Below are positions 10,317-20,836 of a DNA stretch of 64,000 nt, in pieces; within the stretch, counting starts at the first letter, position 1, and each line of letters begins with the position of its first letter. A program made the position numbers and the translations under genes. The DNA comes from Curvularia sp. ZM96 (Eukaryota; Ascomycota; Dothideomycetes; Pleosporales; Pleosporaceae): contig JAJGBQ010000002.1 of the NCBI GenBank assembly GCA_022457065.1, positions 2,976,001-3,040,000 of the forward strand, in the 5' to 3' direction. Under the pieces are notes generated by a model. The model was not told the origin of the DNA. It worked only from the letters and a program-made list of their open reading frames with translations, and ran no database searches.

Positions 10317-11432
10317 ATGGCTGCCATGGAGGATATCAGGCAGCGTCTCTGTCAGATTCTTTCAGAAGCTCAAGCGCAAGGCTACAGCATGGATGATATT
10401 ATGTCCAAAGAGGTTCAAGAGCATTTTCCTGAGAACGAAGAACTCACCATAGCACACGAAGTGATCCAAGAACTGGAAAGCCGTGAGAAGACCCTCGAAG
10501 CTGCGAACAAAGCTTTGCAAGAGGCGCTTAGAGAGAAGGAGGAAGAGCTAGCCGACCAACCTGAAGACTTCCAAGCCCTCAAGATCGACCTCAAACAGGC
10601 ACAGCGGCATGTTGATTATTACAAGCAGCTTGCAGAAGACTCGCAGCGTCGTGCGGATCGCTACCAACAAAGCCTGGCGCTGGCCACCAAGGAACAGATT
10701 GCCGTTAACGAAGTTACCGCGAAGAACGAGCAACTACAGCACGAGCTCGCTCAACATCAATTTATGATCCGCAAGCTCCAGGATGAGAACCAGCGTAGCG
10801 CCGAGATCTTCACTCGCGCCCGTGCTGCAGACAAGAAGGCCATGGCTGCCAACGAGGCCAAGGTTGCAGCAATGCTATCGCACGCATCGCAGGTGGAAAC
10901 TGAGAGCGAGGCTATCAGCGAGGTCTTCTCGAACCTGATCGAGACCCTCGAATCGGAGAACGTGACATCCGCATCGCTGCTGAACGATAAAGGAGTACTG
11001 CTTCACAAAATGGAGATCTTGTACAATGTCGTTGTGAGCGAGGCTGCACCGCTGAAGCGTTTCTTCGGTCGCGCATTCCACGTGCTGCAGATCTATCAGA
11101 TCCTGTTCCAGAAATTGTCTGATCCGTACGTGACTGCTATCGCTAGTCTCCCTGGGGAACTGGATGTGCTGATGAAGGGTGCGAGCGAAGATTTGCATGC
11201 TTACCACGAAATCCACAAGGTGCTTTCTGGTGCAGGTGGTGTAGCAGAAGACCAGTTACGTGTAGAGCTGAACGGTATGTCTCATAGCGCTGACGGTATG
11301 CTTAGGAGCCTTTGCTTCATCAAGGGCGATGTCGAGAGCTTCTTGGGGCGTCTACATGCGGAGCCGGGAACTTGGCTAGCCATGAAGGCTCGCTTTGGCC
11401 GTTGTAGAACCGCAAAATTGTTCAAAGTTTGA
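10317..11432 (+). CDS. Coiled-coil protein of unknown function
   Basis: Single-exon, 371 aa, not recognised. Residues ~40-190 are rich in Glu, Gln, Lys, Ala and Leu with heptad-like spacing (ELESREKTLEAANKALQEAL and onward), predicting a long coiled coil. The C-terminal ~170 residues are more globular and helical (VVVSEAAPLKRFFGRAFHVL, LPGELDVLMKGASEDLHAYH). There is no signal peptide or membrane segment. An ATG three codons downstream (MEDIRQ) is an alternative start. It lies between the two nuclease-like paralogs, divergent from the first and in tandem with the second. A structural or scaffold role is only a guess. Confidence 0.75.
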   Translation: MAAMEDIRQRLCQILSEAQAQGYSMDDIMSKEVQEHFPENEELTIAHEVIQELESREKTLEAANKALQEALREKEEELADQPEDFQALKIDLKQAQRHVDYYKQLAEDSQRRADRYQQSLALATKEQIAVNEVTAKNEQLQHELAQHQFMIRKLQDENQRSAEIFTRARAADKKAMAANEAKVAAMLSHASQVETESEAISEVFSNLIETLESENVTSASLLNDKGVLLHKMEILYNVVVSEAAPLKRFFGRAFHVLQIYQILFQKLSDPYVTAIASLPGELDVLMKGASEDLHAYHEIHKVLSGAGGVAEDQLRVELNGMSHSADGMLRSLCFIKGDVESFLGRLHAEPGTWLAMKARFGRCRTAKLFKV

Positions 11433-12226
11433 CATGCGGAGATATTTTAGTGGGGACATGGGGCATTCGATTGTTTGGGACAAAGAAGGAATTGTGTTTT
11501 TGGGTAGGCATAGAGAGTTCACCTGAGATATTGGACTAGAGTAGCAGGCTATCAGACTATGGGCATAAGAGCAGTTTTTCGGCGTAGAAAGTCAGTTTCT
11601 TCATCCAATTCAACGTCATCTATCGTATTTTATCTGCCTTTGAATACTTGACTCTCTCAGCTCGATCAGAAATGGTCCTCACAGCATAGGATTTTGGCAC
11701 AGAAGCTGCGTCTTGCCATAAGGCTGGTGTAGCTGGAGTTAAAATTGTTCTATACACCTTTCTTGTCCACTTAGCTAGAAGTGGTGAGCAAGCCATAATG
11801 GTTGCGTCTTCACAAAGCCAGTGTTGTGGCCATGGTCACGTAGCTGGTGAGCAATCCACAATGACAGCACAATGATCGCGATCGGGTTTGTCAAGCATGT
11901 TGAAAGTCTGTGAGCCAGGAGACAGTGAGTCGACATTATCATCATCAACAACGCTGGTTGGTAGCATACTGCCAGCCTCCTCTGGTGCTGTTATGGTTAC
12001 AATAGAATTCTGAGCTTTCACCTTGGACAACTACAATAGGCTTAGCTCAAAGCGTTTGACGTCGCGTCTGACCTTTCCCAAGGGTCTGAGGTGAGAGTGG
12101 CCAGATTAGGCACCTACTGAGTAAACAAATCTGCTTTCACTCCCAGCTCCACTCTCCTTTTGGATAGGAAATAGACAACTTCCATTTTTTTTACAACCAC
12201 CATCAAACACCCAGAGAACAACCACC
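11433..12226. other. Intergenic region
   Basis: This is the 3' flank of the coiled-coil gene and the upstream region of the second nuclease-like gene, with the leader caaccaccATG. A diverged short direct repeat (GGTGAGCAAGCCATAATG near 11782 and GGTGAGCAATCCACAATG near 11845) is the only structure noticed. A 64-codon minus-strand frame is not supported. Confidence 0.5.
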
Positions 12227-13546
12227 ATGACCGACCCACCTGCCGAGAAGCGGCGGTGCATACAGAAGGCATCGAAAGCATATTCCCAAGCGTCGTCAAT
12301 CTCCTCAGTCGCAACGTCTGAGATTGAAGAGACGCCGGTGCAAGGATCGTCCATGGCAAGCCCTGCGCCAACTCTCAAAGCATCGAACATTGAGAGCGAG
12401 CCCAACACTCCTAGAAGTTCGAAAAGGAAAGCCACCGTCTCTGATCTAGAGATTCTGGTCAAAAAAGTGTCTCTCTCCACCATCACGAGCCCCGTTCCAA
12501 AAGGTTTAGAAGAACTGGAGACGAAGTTATCAAAGATTGAGAGTTTCAAGGGAGTTATCTCTGAAACCGAAAAGGTTAGTTATCGTGTCTAATTCTGACG
12601 CACTACGCTAATTATGTAGACGAATATGAAGACCAAATCTCTGGATAATCGGTTTCGGACCATAGTGGCAAACTACGACGATGCCTTCATCGCAGATAAC
12701 ATCCGCGAAGCATATGGGCCATGTCCTAGCATGAAGGAAGTCGAGAGGATTGTGCGCTTCGCTGCGAAATGCCAGGATTATTCAGATGGAGAGCACTCGT
12801 GGAACGGCGCAGTGCATTTTCAAGTCATGATTGCTGCGTTGGACAACGACATGTACATTGGGAAAGTGGGCGCAAAGGATATGTGAGTCTCTTCCCCTGT
12901 GCGTAGTCCACGATGGTTGCTTACTTGACCTCTAGCTCATACGCGAAGATTGAGCCGCGTTCGCTGCTTCCACAAAACGCTTCTGGAATCACTTTAGGAT
13001 CTAGAATGGTTGACTTTGCGGTTTTCCTTGAACCCGACACAACCATAGAAGCTCTCATCGAGAAGCATCTTTCTACCAGGGGTCTCCTAAACCATACCTA
13101 CCATGAAGCAGTGCGATATAACCCGATTGTAATAAGCGTGGAGACGAAACTCTCGGGCATGAACGAACAGACTGCGCTCATCCAACTTTGCACCTGGGCG
13201 CGTGCTCACTTAGAGAAGTTGAAACTTCTCACCGCAGTCAACGGCAAAAACATCTCCAGCCTGGAGTTTTTGCCAATGATTTTGATCCAGGGTCACCAAT
13301 GGATCTTATTCGCCATCTCTGATCATGGAGAAAACAGACCGATTCGTTCAGCGCTTTCGAACATCATGAACAGTATCTCACTGTGTACAGATTCTTTGGG
13401 ACAGGATGACCCTAGGAAGCACGGCCAATGTCCGATCCACCTACTGCCTCATTGCCGCCATACAGACCCTGGCACAATGGTGCATGGAAACCTATGGGCC
13501 GTGGTTCAGAGAGAACATTCTCGACGGATTAATTGAACGCTTGTAA
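12227..13546 (+). pseudogene. Second PD-(D/E)XK nuclease-like gene, frameshifted near its 3' end
   Basis: Paralog of the gene at 8224. Exons are 12227-12574, 12620-12882 and 12936 onward, with introns gttagt..gtag (45 nt) and gtgagt..ctag (53 nt). The protein has a disordered, basic Ser/Thr-rich N-terminus, then GPCPSMKEVERIV, GSRMVDFAVFL and PIVISVETK with Asp, Glu and Lys all present, then EFLPMILIQGHQWILFAIS. In that frame the gene ends at 13536 with an unrelated tail. The expected C-terminal block (QILWDRMTLGST ... YGPWFRENILDGL) lies in the +1 frame, 13385-13546. So either a one-base frameshift sits between about 13340 and 13385, or an unrecognised intron does. A 45-nt candidate intron there keeps the same frame and does not repair it. 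It may be a young pseudogene or a sequence error. Confidence 0.72.
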
Positions 13547-14224
13547 TTAGGGGACTGTTGTGCGAGGAAGGTCATACATGGTGGTTCGAGGAGAATTTCT
13601 TTGGCGGATACTTGGATTGATTGAAGTCCTCAATTGAGCTTAGTGCAGTCAGACACTGAACACTGGATTTACTCAGCACCCTTTTGAGTACAACACACAT
13701 GACAGAGCTGCATGAATGTTTCAGATACAGACCCGGTTCTCACGAATGATACCAAATTGTAGTTCTTCTGTTGTGCTGAATTCAAGATATGCGGGGACAA
13801 AGACGGACAGGGTTTCCAGATGGAGATTGAAGATGATGCTACATATTACTGTTCAACGGTGGAGACAAAAATTGCGAAATGAAACCGCAAGGCTAAATGA
13901 ACGATTGCAAAGGTAGTGTAGGGGAGTGCAAGAGAAGGGCCGGAGGCACATTAACGTTTTGGGGAACAGATGGGGATCCAAGATCGAACGCTGCTGCATT
14001 GTAGAGACGATCACTACTATATCTCATAGCAATGAATCACATATGCTGAATTATACAGCTGCTTCTCGTTCATATCAGCTTTCAAATGCGCTCAGGGACC
14101 AGATGCCTGTGCTGATAAATATCGATACTTTCAAGTCCGTCCCAAGTGTACCAGCAACACCATGAACGCCTTGCCAAGGAAACTCTCGTGTCAGGAGATG
14201 CCGTTGCATTGTGATGAGTAGCGC
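13547..14224. other. Intergenic, convergent 3' ends
   Basis: It lies between the nuclease-like gene and calcineurin B. Open frames at 13716-13916 and 13926-14165 have no recognisable content. Confidence 0.5.
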
Positions 14225-14942
14225 TTAGAACTGGTCCAATGTCATGCTCATGGATACATCCGTGTTCTCGACCATCTTGGTGAACTCTTCGAAACTGATC
14301 TTGCCATCACGGTCGAGGTCAGCCTCCATAATAGTCTTGTCGACAATCTATGATGTATTAGAACCGCTCTTCAAATTTGTCTGCTTTGTCATTCGCGTAT
14401 ATACGGACCTGCTGCAGTTGTTGGTCCTTCAAGTTGCTGCCGACCATCATCTTCAATACTATGAACAGCTCGCCGTTGCTGATGTAACCGTCGCGATCAA
14501 TGTCGTATACGCGGAATGCGAATCGTAGCTTCTCCTCCTTGTTGCCCTTGCTGCTGAAAGCCGAGAGACCAGACACGAACTCCTGAAAATCGACATCGCC
14601 ACCACCGTCTTCGTCAAAGATAGCAATCATGCGTGTTGCGAGGGGGTTCGAGGAGATTTGAGGGAGGGCCAGAAATTCGTCACGCTCAATGGTTCCTGAG
14701 TTGTCCTAGGATTCTGTCAGCTAGGCCGCGCCGCTTCTTCGTACAGCTAACAGTTACGCACCTTATCCAGCTTCATAAAACGCTTCCTCAGGCGATCCAC
14801 CTCCTCACGGTCGACTGCAAGCTGTCAGCAGGCATTTCCTCCTCCCACAAGTCCAATGACAAGCAAGCCCGCTCTCGGCTGGCTACGTACAATTCGAGCC
14901 CGAGGCGATATTGTCGAGCAGCCCGGACTGCTGGTTACCCAT
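14225..14942 (-). CDS. CNB1: Calcineurin regulatory subunit B
   Basis: Ca2+-binding regulatory subunit of the phosphatase calcineurin, which controls stress responses, growth and morphogenesis. Four exons: 14942-14891, 14814-14762, 14705-14409 and 14347-14225. The introns are 76, 56 and 61 nt, with donors gtacgt, gtgcgt and gtccgt. The 174-aa product has the family length. It starts MGN with a myristoylation-type glycine and carries four EF-hands: LDKDNSGTIERDEF, FDEDGGGDVDFQEF, YDIDRDGYISNGEL and ADLDRDGKISFEEF. It ends in the conserved MTLDQF. It shares a 251-bp divergent promoter with the DUF1770 gene. Confidence 0.97.
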
Positions 14943-15193
14943 GTTGGCGATTTGTTTGCGGCAAGGTCGAGCGGTTGGTGAGTGTAGGTGTGGTCGTGTC
15001 CCGGCCCTGTGGGGTTGCTTGGTTGTCTCGCCGTGCGCCGCCTTGGAGGTCCCGCCGCCACCAAGGGTCCATAGCGCTAGGCGCAGGCACGCCCGACGTC
15101 AACTGCCAAGCCTATCATTCATTGTGCTATTGCTCTCTACATATTACTTTTCTTCTTGTCCCAAGCTTCACAGCGAGACAAGTCGAGAAAACC
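14943..15193. promoter_or_regulatory. Divergent promoter of calcineurin B and the DUF1770 gene
   Basis: Only 251 bp separate the two start codons. No defined site was recognised. The plus-strand frame running through it (14633-15727) is open only by chance upstream of 15194. Confidence 0.5.
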
Positions 15194-15869
15194 ATGGATT
15201 CAGATGCGCCCACAGAGGTCGCCTCAGTCCTCCAGAGTGCGTCCATCAACCGACGCCCATCACCACGACACGACGTGAACCCATCGACCGCTGCATCGCA
15301 GAAGCAGCCCGTCAGGCTCAGTGAACACCCCGATCCCGACGCCTCAGATGTCGAAGAAGATGAAATTCCCATCAGCGTACTAGATCCGCTACCACGACAC
15401 AAGGCGATGCCTCCGCTACCAGACCTACGGTTTGAACAGAGTTACTTGAAGAGCATTGAGCACGCAGAGGGGTGGCAAGGTGTACTATGGATCACACTTC
15501 GAGATCAGGTATCACTCGCGCACTACCCTTTCATAGCCATATATATGCTGATTACAAACAGGTCATCATGTGCTTCGCCCAGGGCGTACTATGGACCCTT
15601 CTTCTCAATGGCTGGCGACACTGGAACCGATCGGCAAAGTTCAGCGGACACGGTGTCGGGGCGCGGATACGCAGATGGTGGTGGGGCGTCAATAACTGGA
15701 AAATACCGACTGCAAACCCGAGGTTAAGAGACCCAAAGCTGGCGAGAAACGTTTCCGAGGTAAGTGCAGCCTTTTTGAAAGTCTGACTCCAGACCTCTAT
15801 GCGAATCTAGGCATGAGCTAATGACTGTAGTACTACAAGGGCGAGTTTTCAAATGCTGCCCAAGACTGA
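15194..15869 (+). CDS. DUF1770 family protein
   Basis: A fungus-specific protein of unknown function, about 183 aa. Exons are 15194-15508, 15562-15759 and probably 15831-15869. Introns are gtatca..acag (53 nt) and gtaagt..gtag (71 nt). The acidic N-terminus is disordered (DPDASDVEEDEIPIS). The family core follows: LPDLRFEQSYLKSI, WITLRDQ, then VLWTLLLNGWRHWN and RRWWWGVNNWKIP. The last exon (YYKGEFSNAAQD) is the least certain; another acceptor near 15810 would end the protein almost at once. The start is the ATG in accATGG after the short divergent promoter. Confidence 0.82.
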
Positions 15870-16803
15870 TAGTGGCTGTTCGTAGCGTTGCATCAGTGCG
15901 TCGACCAGGCTTTCGCTAGTTGAGTTAGACTACTCGGGCATTGAGGAATTAGTTCGAATTCAAACAATTGAAACTACAAATTTGACTCATTTAGGCTATT
16001 CTGCATGTTGACCTTCCTCGCTAGAACTTATACAACGAGCAGTAAGAACATTGCACGTGCCTGCATGTTCGTACGCATAGATTGACGGAGCTCAAACAGC
16101 ATGGGATCCTGAAGGGAGCGATATCAATTGGGTCGTTGACTCAGTCATGATCATGGGAGCCTTTTTTACAACTGCGCATGGGCTCTTTTCCCCTCTTTCT
16201 ACTTGATACGTAAGAGAGCAGTCGGACAAGTCTGGATCTTATCCTATGGTGCTCCAGGGTGTCGGATGGAATGGGATAACTCCTATAGATAATGCTGAGA
16301 GTTATCCTTTCCGGCTCTTTTTAATTGACCGTCTTAGCTATATCCATTTTACTCATGCAACAGTGGGACCCTAGACTTCATTGAGGATGTACAACGTCTA
16401 CTCAATTATCGTGGGATTCAAGACTTCAAAATGTATGGCGTAGGTGGTGGTAGCCCAAATGCCTCGGCAGCGATATCCCGTATTTCGAATAGTAGGCTCA
16501 AGCAGACAGCGATCATGTGTGACAGCCATAAAGTATCGGGGACATGTGGAATATATGTACATAGGATAATTATATGCCATATGCATACCATACACCAAGG
16601 TATATCTTCTCAAGAACCTATCCCTGCAGCTCTGGACTAAATGGTTGATAAGACGACGAAATTGTACATCATCACGTGATAACGCATGACCGCGTGTCGT
16701 TGGGCGCGTCGCGTTCTTCACACTTCGCCTCGTCAACCCACAACGCCACCCTATCAACACTCTCCCCAACAGAGATGTCCCTGGACAATCAAGGTCTTTC
16801 ACC
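15870..16803. other. Intergenic: 3' flank of DUF1770 gene and RDH54 promoter
   Basis: It contains CACGTG E-boxes near 16053 and 16673 and a CGCGTCGCG stretch near 16704 upstream of the DNA repair gene. The 142-codon minus-strand frame at 16398-16826 is not supported by any motif. Confidence 0.5.
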
Positions 16804-19482
16804 ATGAAGCCTTTCCGACCTCTCACTCTCTCGCGCCCTCGCTCCGATCATAGCGAACCACCAAACAAGAAGCGAAGAATCGGTTCCAACGCGCTACCCT
16901 TAAACAACCGTCAGCCGCTCAATACGCTGAACAATCCCCCGCCTGCACAATTCCTACCCCCAAGCCTTGAAGGAAACTATTATACAGTACTGTGGCGGAA
17001 ACCTACGACCAAAAAGAACAAGACATGGGATGGAGATGGCGTGCTTGCCGTTGTGGGTGGCTACGCCACACTGACGGATAGCGAGACAGGGAAGGAGCTG
17101 GGAAAGGGAGCATGCAACCGACCACTTCTTCCTGGTTCTACGCTTTCCATTGGCAGTAGAGAGCTTGAGGTAGAAAGCTCTATGGACAAAGCGGATTACC
17201 TTGCGGGACGCATGTTCCTGGGTACAACTACTGCTGCTCCGGTAGAGCAATCAAAACGACCTAAGCCAGGACACAAACCTCCGTCGTCGATCAACCCAAG
17301 TTCGAAGGGAAAACGCGACACTGCCGACGATCGCGAAAGTGTGCCCGAGTACAAGCCCTCAATTCAACGGAACCAACAGTTCAAGACACCTCTGTTATCC
17401 AGCACTGTCATGCCGCAGCGCAACCCATCGATTCCACAACCTCGTCACGACCCAAATGCGCCCAACGCTCTAGTCATGAAACGACCTGATTCATGTCCCA
17501 AGGGGAAACAGATTATTGACGTCGTCGTCGATCCGGTCCTAGGCAGGCATCTCCGCGACCATCAGCGTGAGGGCGTGCAGTTTCTGTATGAATGTGTCAT
17601 GGGCATGCGATGTGAGGGCGAAGGTGCCATCATGGCGGATGAGATGGGTTTAGGTAAAACACTGCAGACCATCACGCTTCTCTGGACGCTCTTGAAGCAA
17701 AATCCCATAAGCGATTCTCCTCCAGTCATCAAGAAAGCCTTGATTGTTTGTCCTGCTGGTCTTGTTGATAACTGGAAACGCGAGTTCCGCAAATGGCTTG
17801 GCAATGAAAGAGTTGGAGTGTTCGTTCTGGATGCAAAGAACAAGAAAATTGCGAACTTCACCATGGGCAAATCTTACAACATTATGATAGTCGGATACGA
17901 GATGCTGCGGATTGTTCAAGAAGAACTGAAAAAGGGCAGTGGCGTCGACATTGTCATTGCAGACGAGGGTCATAGATTGAAGACGGCGAACAACAAAGCC
18001 ATGCTTGCTATTCAGTCTCTGAACACGGAGAGGCGCATCATTCTGTCTGGTACCCCGCTACAGAATGATCTAGGAGAGTTCTACACTGCCATTGATTTCG
18101 TCAACCCTGGACTCCTCGGACAACGATCAGCCTTCAAACGGTCGTTCGAGTTGCCCATCATGCGCAGTCGTCAACCGGATGCAAGCGAATCAGAACTTGA
18201 AAAGGGTGAGGCCCGGTGGAAAGAGCTTGTGTCTCTGACTAGTCAGTTTATGATTCGGCGGACAGCGGAAGTACTCTCAAAATACCTGCCGCCAAAAACT
18301 GAGCATATTGTATTTTGCAGGCCCACCAAAGGACAAGCGGAAACTTACCGCGCGATCCTCGGCTCGCCGACTTTCAGAATGGCGCTGGGCAGCACAGATA
18401 TTGCACTGCAGCTCATTAATGTGCTGAAGAAAGTCTGTAATAGCCCTTCATTGTTGAAGTCATCCAAGGACAACGAAGACACGCCGTCGGAGATGCTACA
18501 GGCAATACTTCCGCTCATTCCCGGCAAAATCCTCAACTCCAGCGCCTCGAGTGCAAAGCTAAGACTGCTTGATAGTCTGGTTCATTCCGTTTATACCACC
18601 ACGGATGAAAAAATTGTTATTGTTTCAAACTATACAACCACACTGGACATGATTGAACGCCTTCTAGTATCGCTCTCTTACACTTATCTACGACTCGACG
18701 GTAGCACGCCGGCTTCCAAGCGCCAGGCGCTCGTCGAAAAGTTCAACAAGACACCTAAGACGACCTCTTTTGCTTTTCTACTCTCAGCCAAATCTGGTGG
18801 TGTAGGCCTCAATCTCATTGGCGCATCGCGCATTGTGCTGTTTGACATTGACTGGAACCCTGCTACAGACCTGCAGGCCATGGCGCGGATCCATCGTGAC
18901 GGCCAGAAGCGGCCATGTAAGGTATACCGGTTCCTGGTTCAAGGAGGTCTGGACGAGAAGATTTACCAACGCCAAGTCATGAAGATGGGTCTTGCCAATG
19001 CGGTTGTAGATAACAAGGCGTCTGCAGCTTCCTTTTCACAGGAAGAGCTCCGCGATTTGTTCCGCCTAGATGAGCGTGAAGGATGCCAGACTCACGATTT
19101 GCTAGGTTGTACGTGCGATTGTCGGGGTTCGCTGGAAGTTGTTTCTGGCGGTGAAGATAAGGAGGGTGAGCAAGATGAAGACACGGATGAAGACGAGTTA
19201 TTGCCTACACTGCAGAAAGCAAGCGAGGTCAACATCGAGGAGCAGGAAGCGAGGATTCAAGCGAGGCGCACTGCCAAGATGCCCAAACTGACGATGCTAA
19301 TGGAATATCGTCATATCGATACCAAAACTCTGAAGGGTATGGCGAGGAGGGAGAGGGAGGAAAGTGCTGAGGATGAGGCTGTAGATGACGTGGCGGTCGC
19401 GGTGGATGATGATGTTTTCTTTAACGTCTTGAAACAGCCGGAGTGCAATGTAGGCTTCTTACTGACGAAGTCAACGTCTTAG
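16804..19482 (+). CDS. RDH54: DNA repair and recombination ATPase Rdh54/Tid1
   Basis: Swi2/Snf2-family double-strand DNA translocase of the Rad54 subfamily. It works with Rad51/Dmc1 in homologous recombination in the nucleus. Single exon, 892 aa. The Rdh54-specific N-terminal block reads NYYTVLWRKPTTKKNKTWDG (about 58-77). The ATPase core has DEMGLGKTLQT (~279), the DEGH box (~388) and SGTPLQND. The helicase C lobe has LRLDGSTPASKRQ, SAKSGGVGLNLIGASR and MARIHRDGQKRP. A Cys-rich patch (CQTHDLLGCTCDC) follows, then an acidic stretch, and the C-terminus ends with a conserved LMEYRHID segment. Start: the ATG after tcttcacc, with a basic NLS-like PNKKRRIG nearby. Confidence 0.95.
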   Translation: MKPFRPLTLSRPRSDHSEPPNKKRRIGSNALPLNNRQPLNTLNNPPPAQFLPPSLEGNYYTVLWRKPTTKKNKTWDGDGVLAVVGGYATLTDSETGKELGKGACNRPLLPGSTLSIGSRELEVESSMDKADYLAGRMFLGTTTAAPVEQSKRPKPGHKPPSSINPSSKGKRDTADDRESVPEYKPSIQRNQQFKTPLLSSTVMPQRNPSIPQPRHDPNAPNALVMKRPDSCPKGKQIIDVVVDPVLGRHLRDHQREGVQFLYECVMGMRCEGEGAIMADEMGLGKTLQTITLLWTLLKQNPISDSPPVIKKALIVCPAGLVDNWKREFRKWLGNERVGVFVLDAKNKKIANFTMGKSYNIMIVGYEMLRIVQEELKKGSGVDIVIADEGHRLKTANNKAMLAIQSLNTERRIILSGTPLQNDLGEFYTAIDFVNPGLLGQRSAFKRSFELPIMRSRQPDASESELEKGEARWKELVSLTSQFMIRRTAEVLSKYLPPKTEHIVFCRPTKGQAETYRAILGSPTFRMALGSTDIALQLINVLKKVCNSPSLLKSSKDNEDTPSEMLQAILPLIPGKILNSSASSAKLRLLDSLVHSVYTTTDEKIVIVSNYTTTLDMIERLLVSLSYTYLRLDGSTPASKRQALVEKFNKTPKTTSFAFLLSAKSGGVGLNLIGASRIVLFDIDWNPATDLQAMARIHRDGQKRPCKVYRFLVQGGLDEKIYQRQVMKMGLANAVVDNKASAASFSQEELRDLFRLDEREGCQTHDLLGCTCDCRGSLEVVSGGEDKEGEQDEDTDEDELLPTLQKASEVNIEEQEARIQARRTAKMPKLTMLMEYRHIDTKTLKGMARREREESAEDEAVDDVAVAVDDDVFFNVLKQPECNVGFLLTKSTS

Positions 19483-19964
19483 ATCTCATTCAAGCCAACC
19501 AGCAAAAAGCTGTGTCGGTAGCAGGGGTAAGTACATTTAGTCGATGCTTATATGCATAGTGTTGGCGTTCCCGTGGTACAAAAAAACTGTTCATGGTTTG
19601 TTCTCCTGGCATGAACAAATCCAGGTTTATACAGCGATGATAGCGGAACATGTCCCAAATATAGATTACTACATTACTATGCGGTTCCCGATAGGTGCAG
19701 AGTCAGAGATAACTGTGAAGCACTCGACTTTTGAAATGAAAATGGACTTGTACAGGGCTGCAGGATACATTACAATGCTCGACTTATGAGATCAACTTGG
19801 AAGCTCCATTGTGACAAAGGCTTTGTTATGGAATGATGGAAGGGTTAATCGCTCTGGATAGCGGATGTGTATCAACGAGAACAATTTCGATAATTGATAG
19901 GGGAGTTTCCGCCATCGCCACTGGTCGGTCTAGCCAGAATGATTCTGCTCTAAGTGGCTGGAAA
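19483..19964. other. Intergenic, convergent 3' ends
   Basis: It lies between RDH54 and the BTB gene. An 81-codon frame at 19544-19789 has no recognisable features. Confidence 0.5.
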
Positions 19965-20836
19965 TTAGTTTTGAGCGAAGACTGCGGACAATATGGGTGG
20001 CTTACAGGGCGTCTCAACCACGTCAGAGGAGATTTTGCGCTTGGTCTTGTAGCAGGGAGCGTTCTTCTTGGTGTGCTCGTGGTATTTGCAAGTGTCGATG
20101 TCTTTGAAGAATTGTCTTGGATTCTGAGGAGTACCACTTCGGACTTGCGAGCCCATTGCACCCACAAGGTCTAGGAGGAACTGACGTGGGGGATTCTCCT
20201 GACGCATCTCAACGAACCATGCGGGATGCCACATATTGAGGGCGCAGTCAACAACGAATTGCCGGTGAGGAGATAGTTCCACAGAGTTGGCATAAATCAC
20301 CGTAGGAAGATCCGTGAGGACAAGATTTCCAGTGACCATGGTGCTGATCATGACATCGATCATCGCATCCTTGAGATCGTCGTCTTGAAGAAAGCCGGCC
20401 AGCTCGTAACACTGATGAACATTATCGAGTTCCTCGTCCGTGTACTTATCAGTCTCATCATTGGAGTTTTCACTTCGTATGTCAACGTTGCCGCTCTCAA
20501 GCCACTTCACATAGATGCGGAAAGCTTTTTGGCTAATTCCGGATAGAGGGAACGTCGTTGGTTTTTTCTCTTTCCACCAGTCTGAGTTGAGGATTCGTTT
20601 GAAGTACTCAGAGCTTGAACAAAGTCGTGCTTTGGGAAGGCTAAACGTTACGCTGGTCTGTCCGACGACAATCCTTATGCGCTCGGAAGTAAGCCTAGAT
20701 CTTGTCAGTAACGAATTCACTTTGTGGAGGATCATGGCAATGGTCCGTACTCGGGAGAGCAACGCAGTTTCTTGCTGGCTTCGACATAGTCAACATCCTC
20801 GTGGCAGCGCTTACGGGAGCTTTGTGCGACAGCCAT
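19965..20836 (-). CDS. BTB/POZ domain protein
   Basis: 271 aa. Exon 1 is 20836-20751; a 56-nt intron (20695-20750, gtacgg..tctag, branch-like CTGAC) follows; exon 2 is 20694-19965. The N-terminus is short and basic (SSRKRCHEDVDY). It is followed by a BTB/POZ fold: IRIVVGQTSVTFSLPKARLC, SSEYFKRIL, FPLSGISQKAFRIYVKWL and YELAGFLQDDDLKDAMID. This is typical of the expanded fungal BTB family, whose members are usually of unknown function and may be Cullin-3 adaptors or protein-interaction modules. The frame alone could start at 20762, but the spliced model gives a better-placed ATG. Confidence 0.85.

Noticed and set aside
14633..15193. Upstream extension of the DUF1770 open frame
   Set aside because: It overlaps calcineurin B exons on the other strand and the shared promoter. 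The conserved protein begins at 15194.
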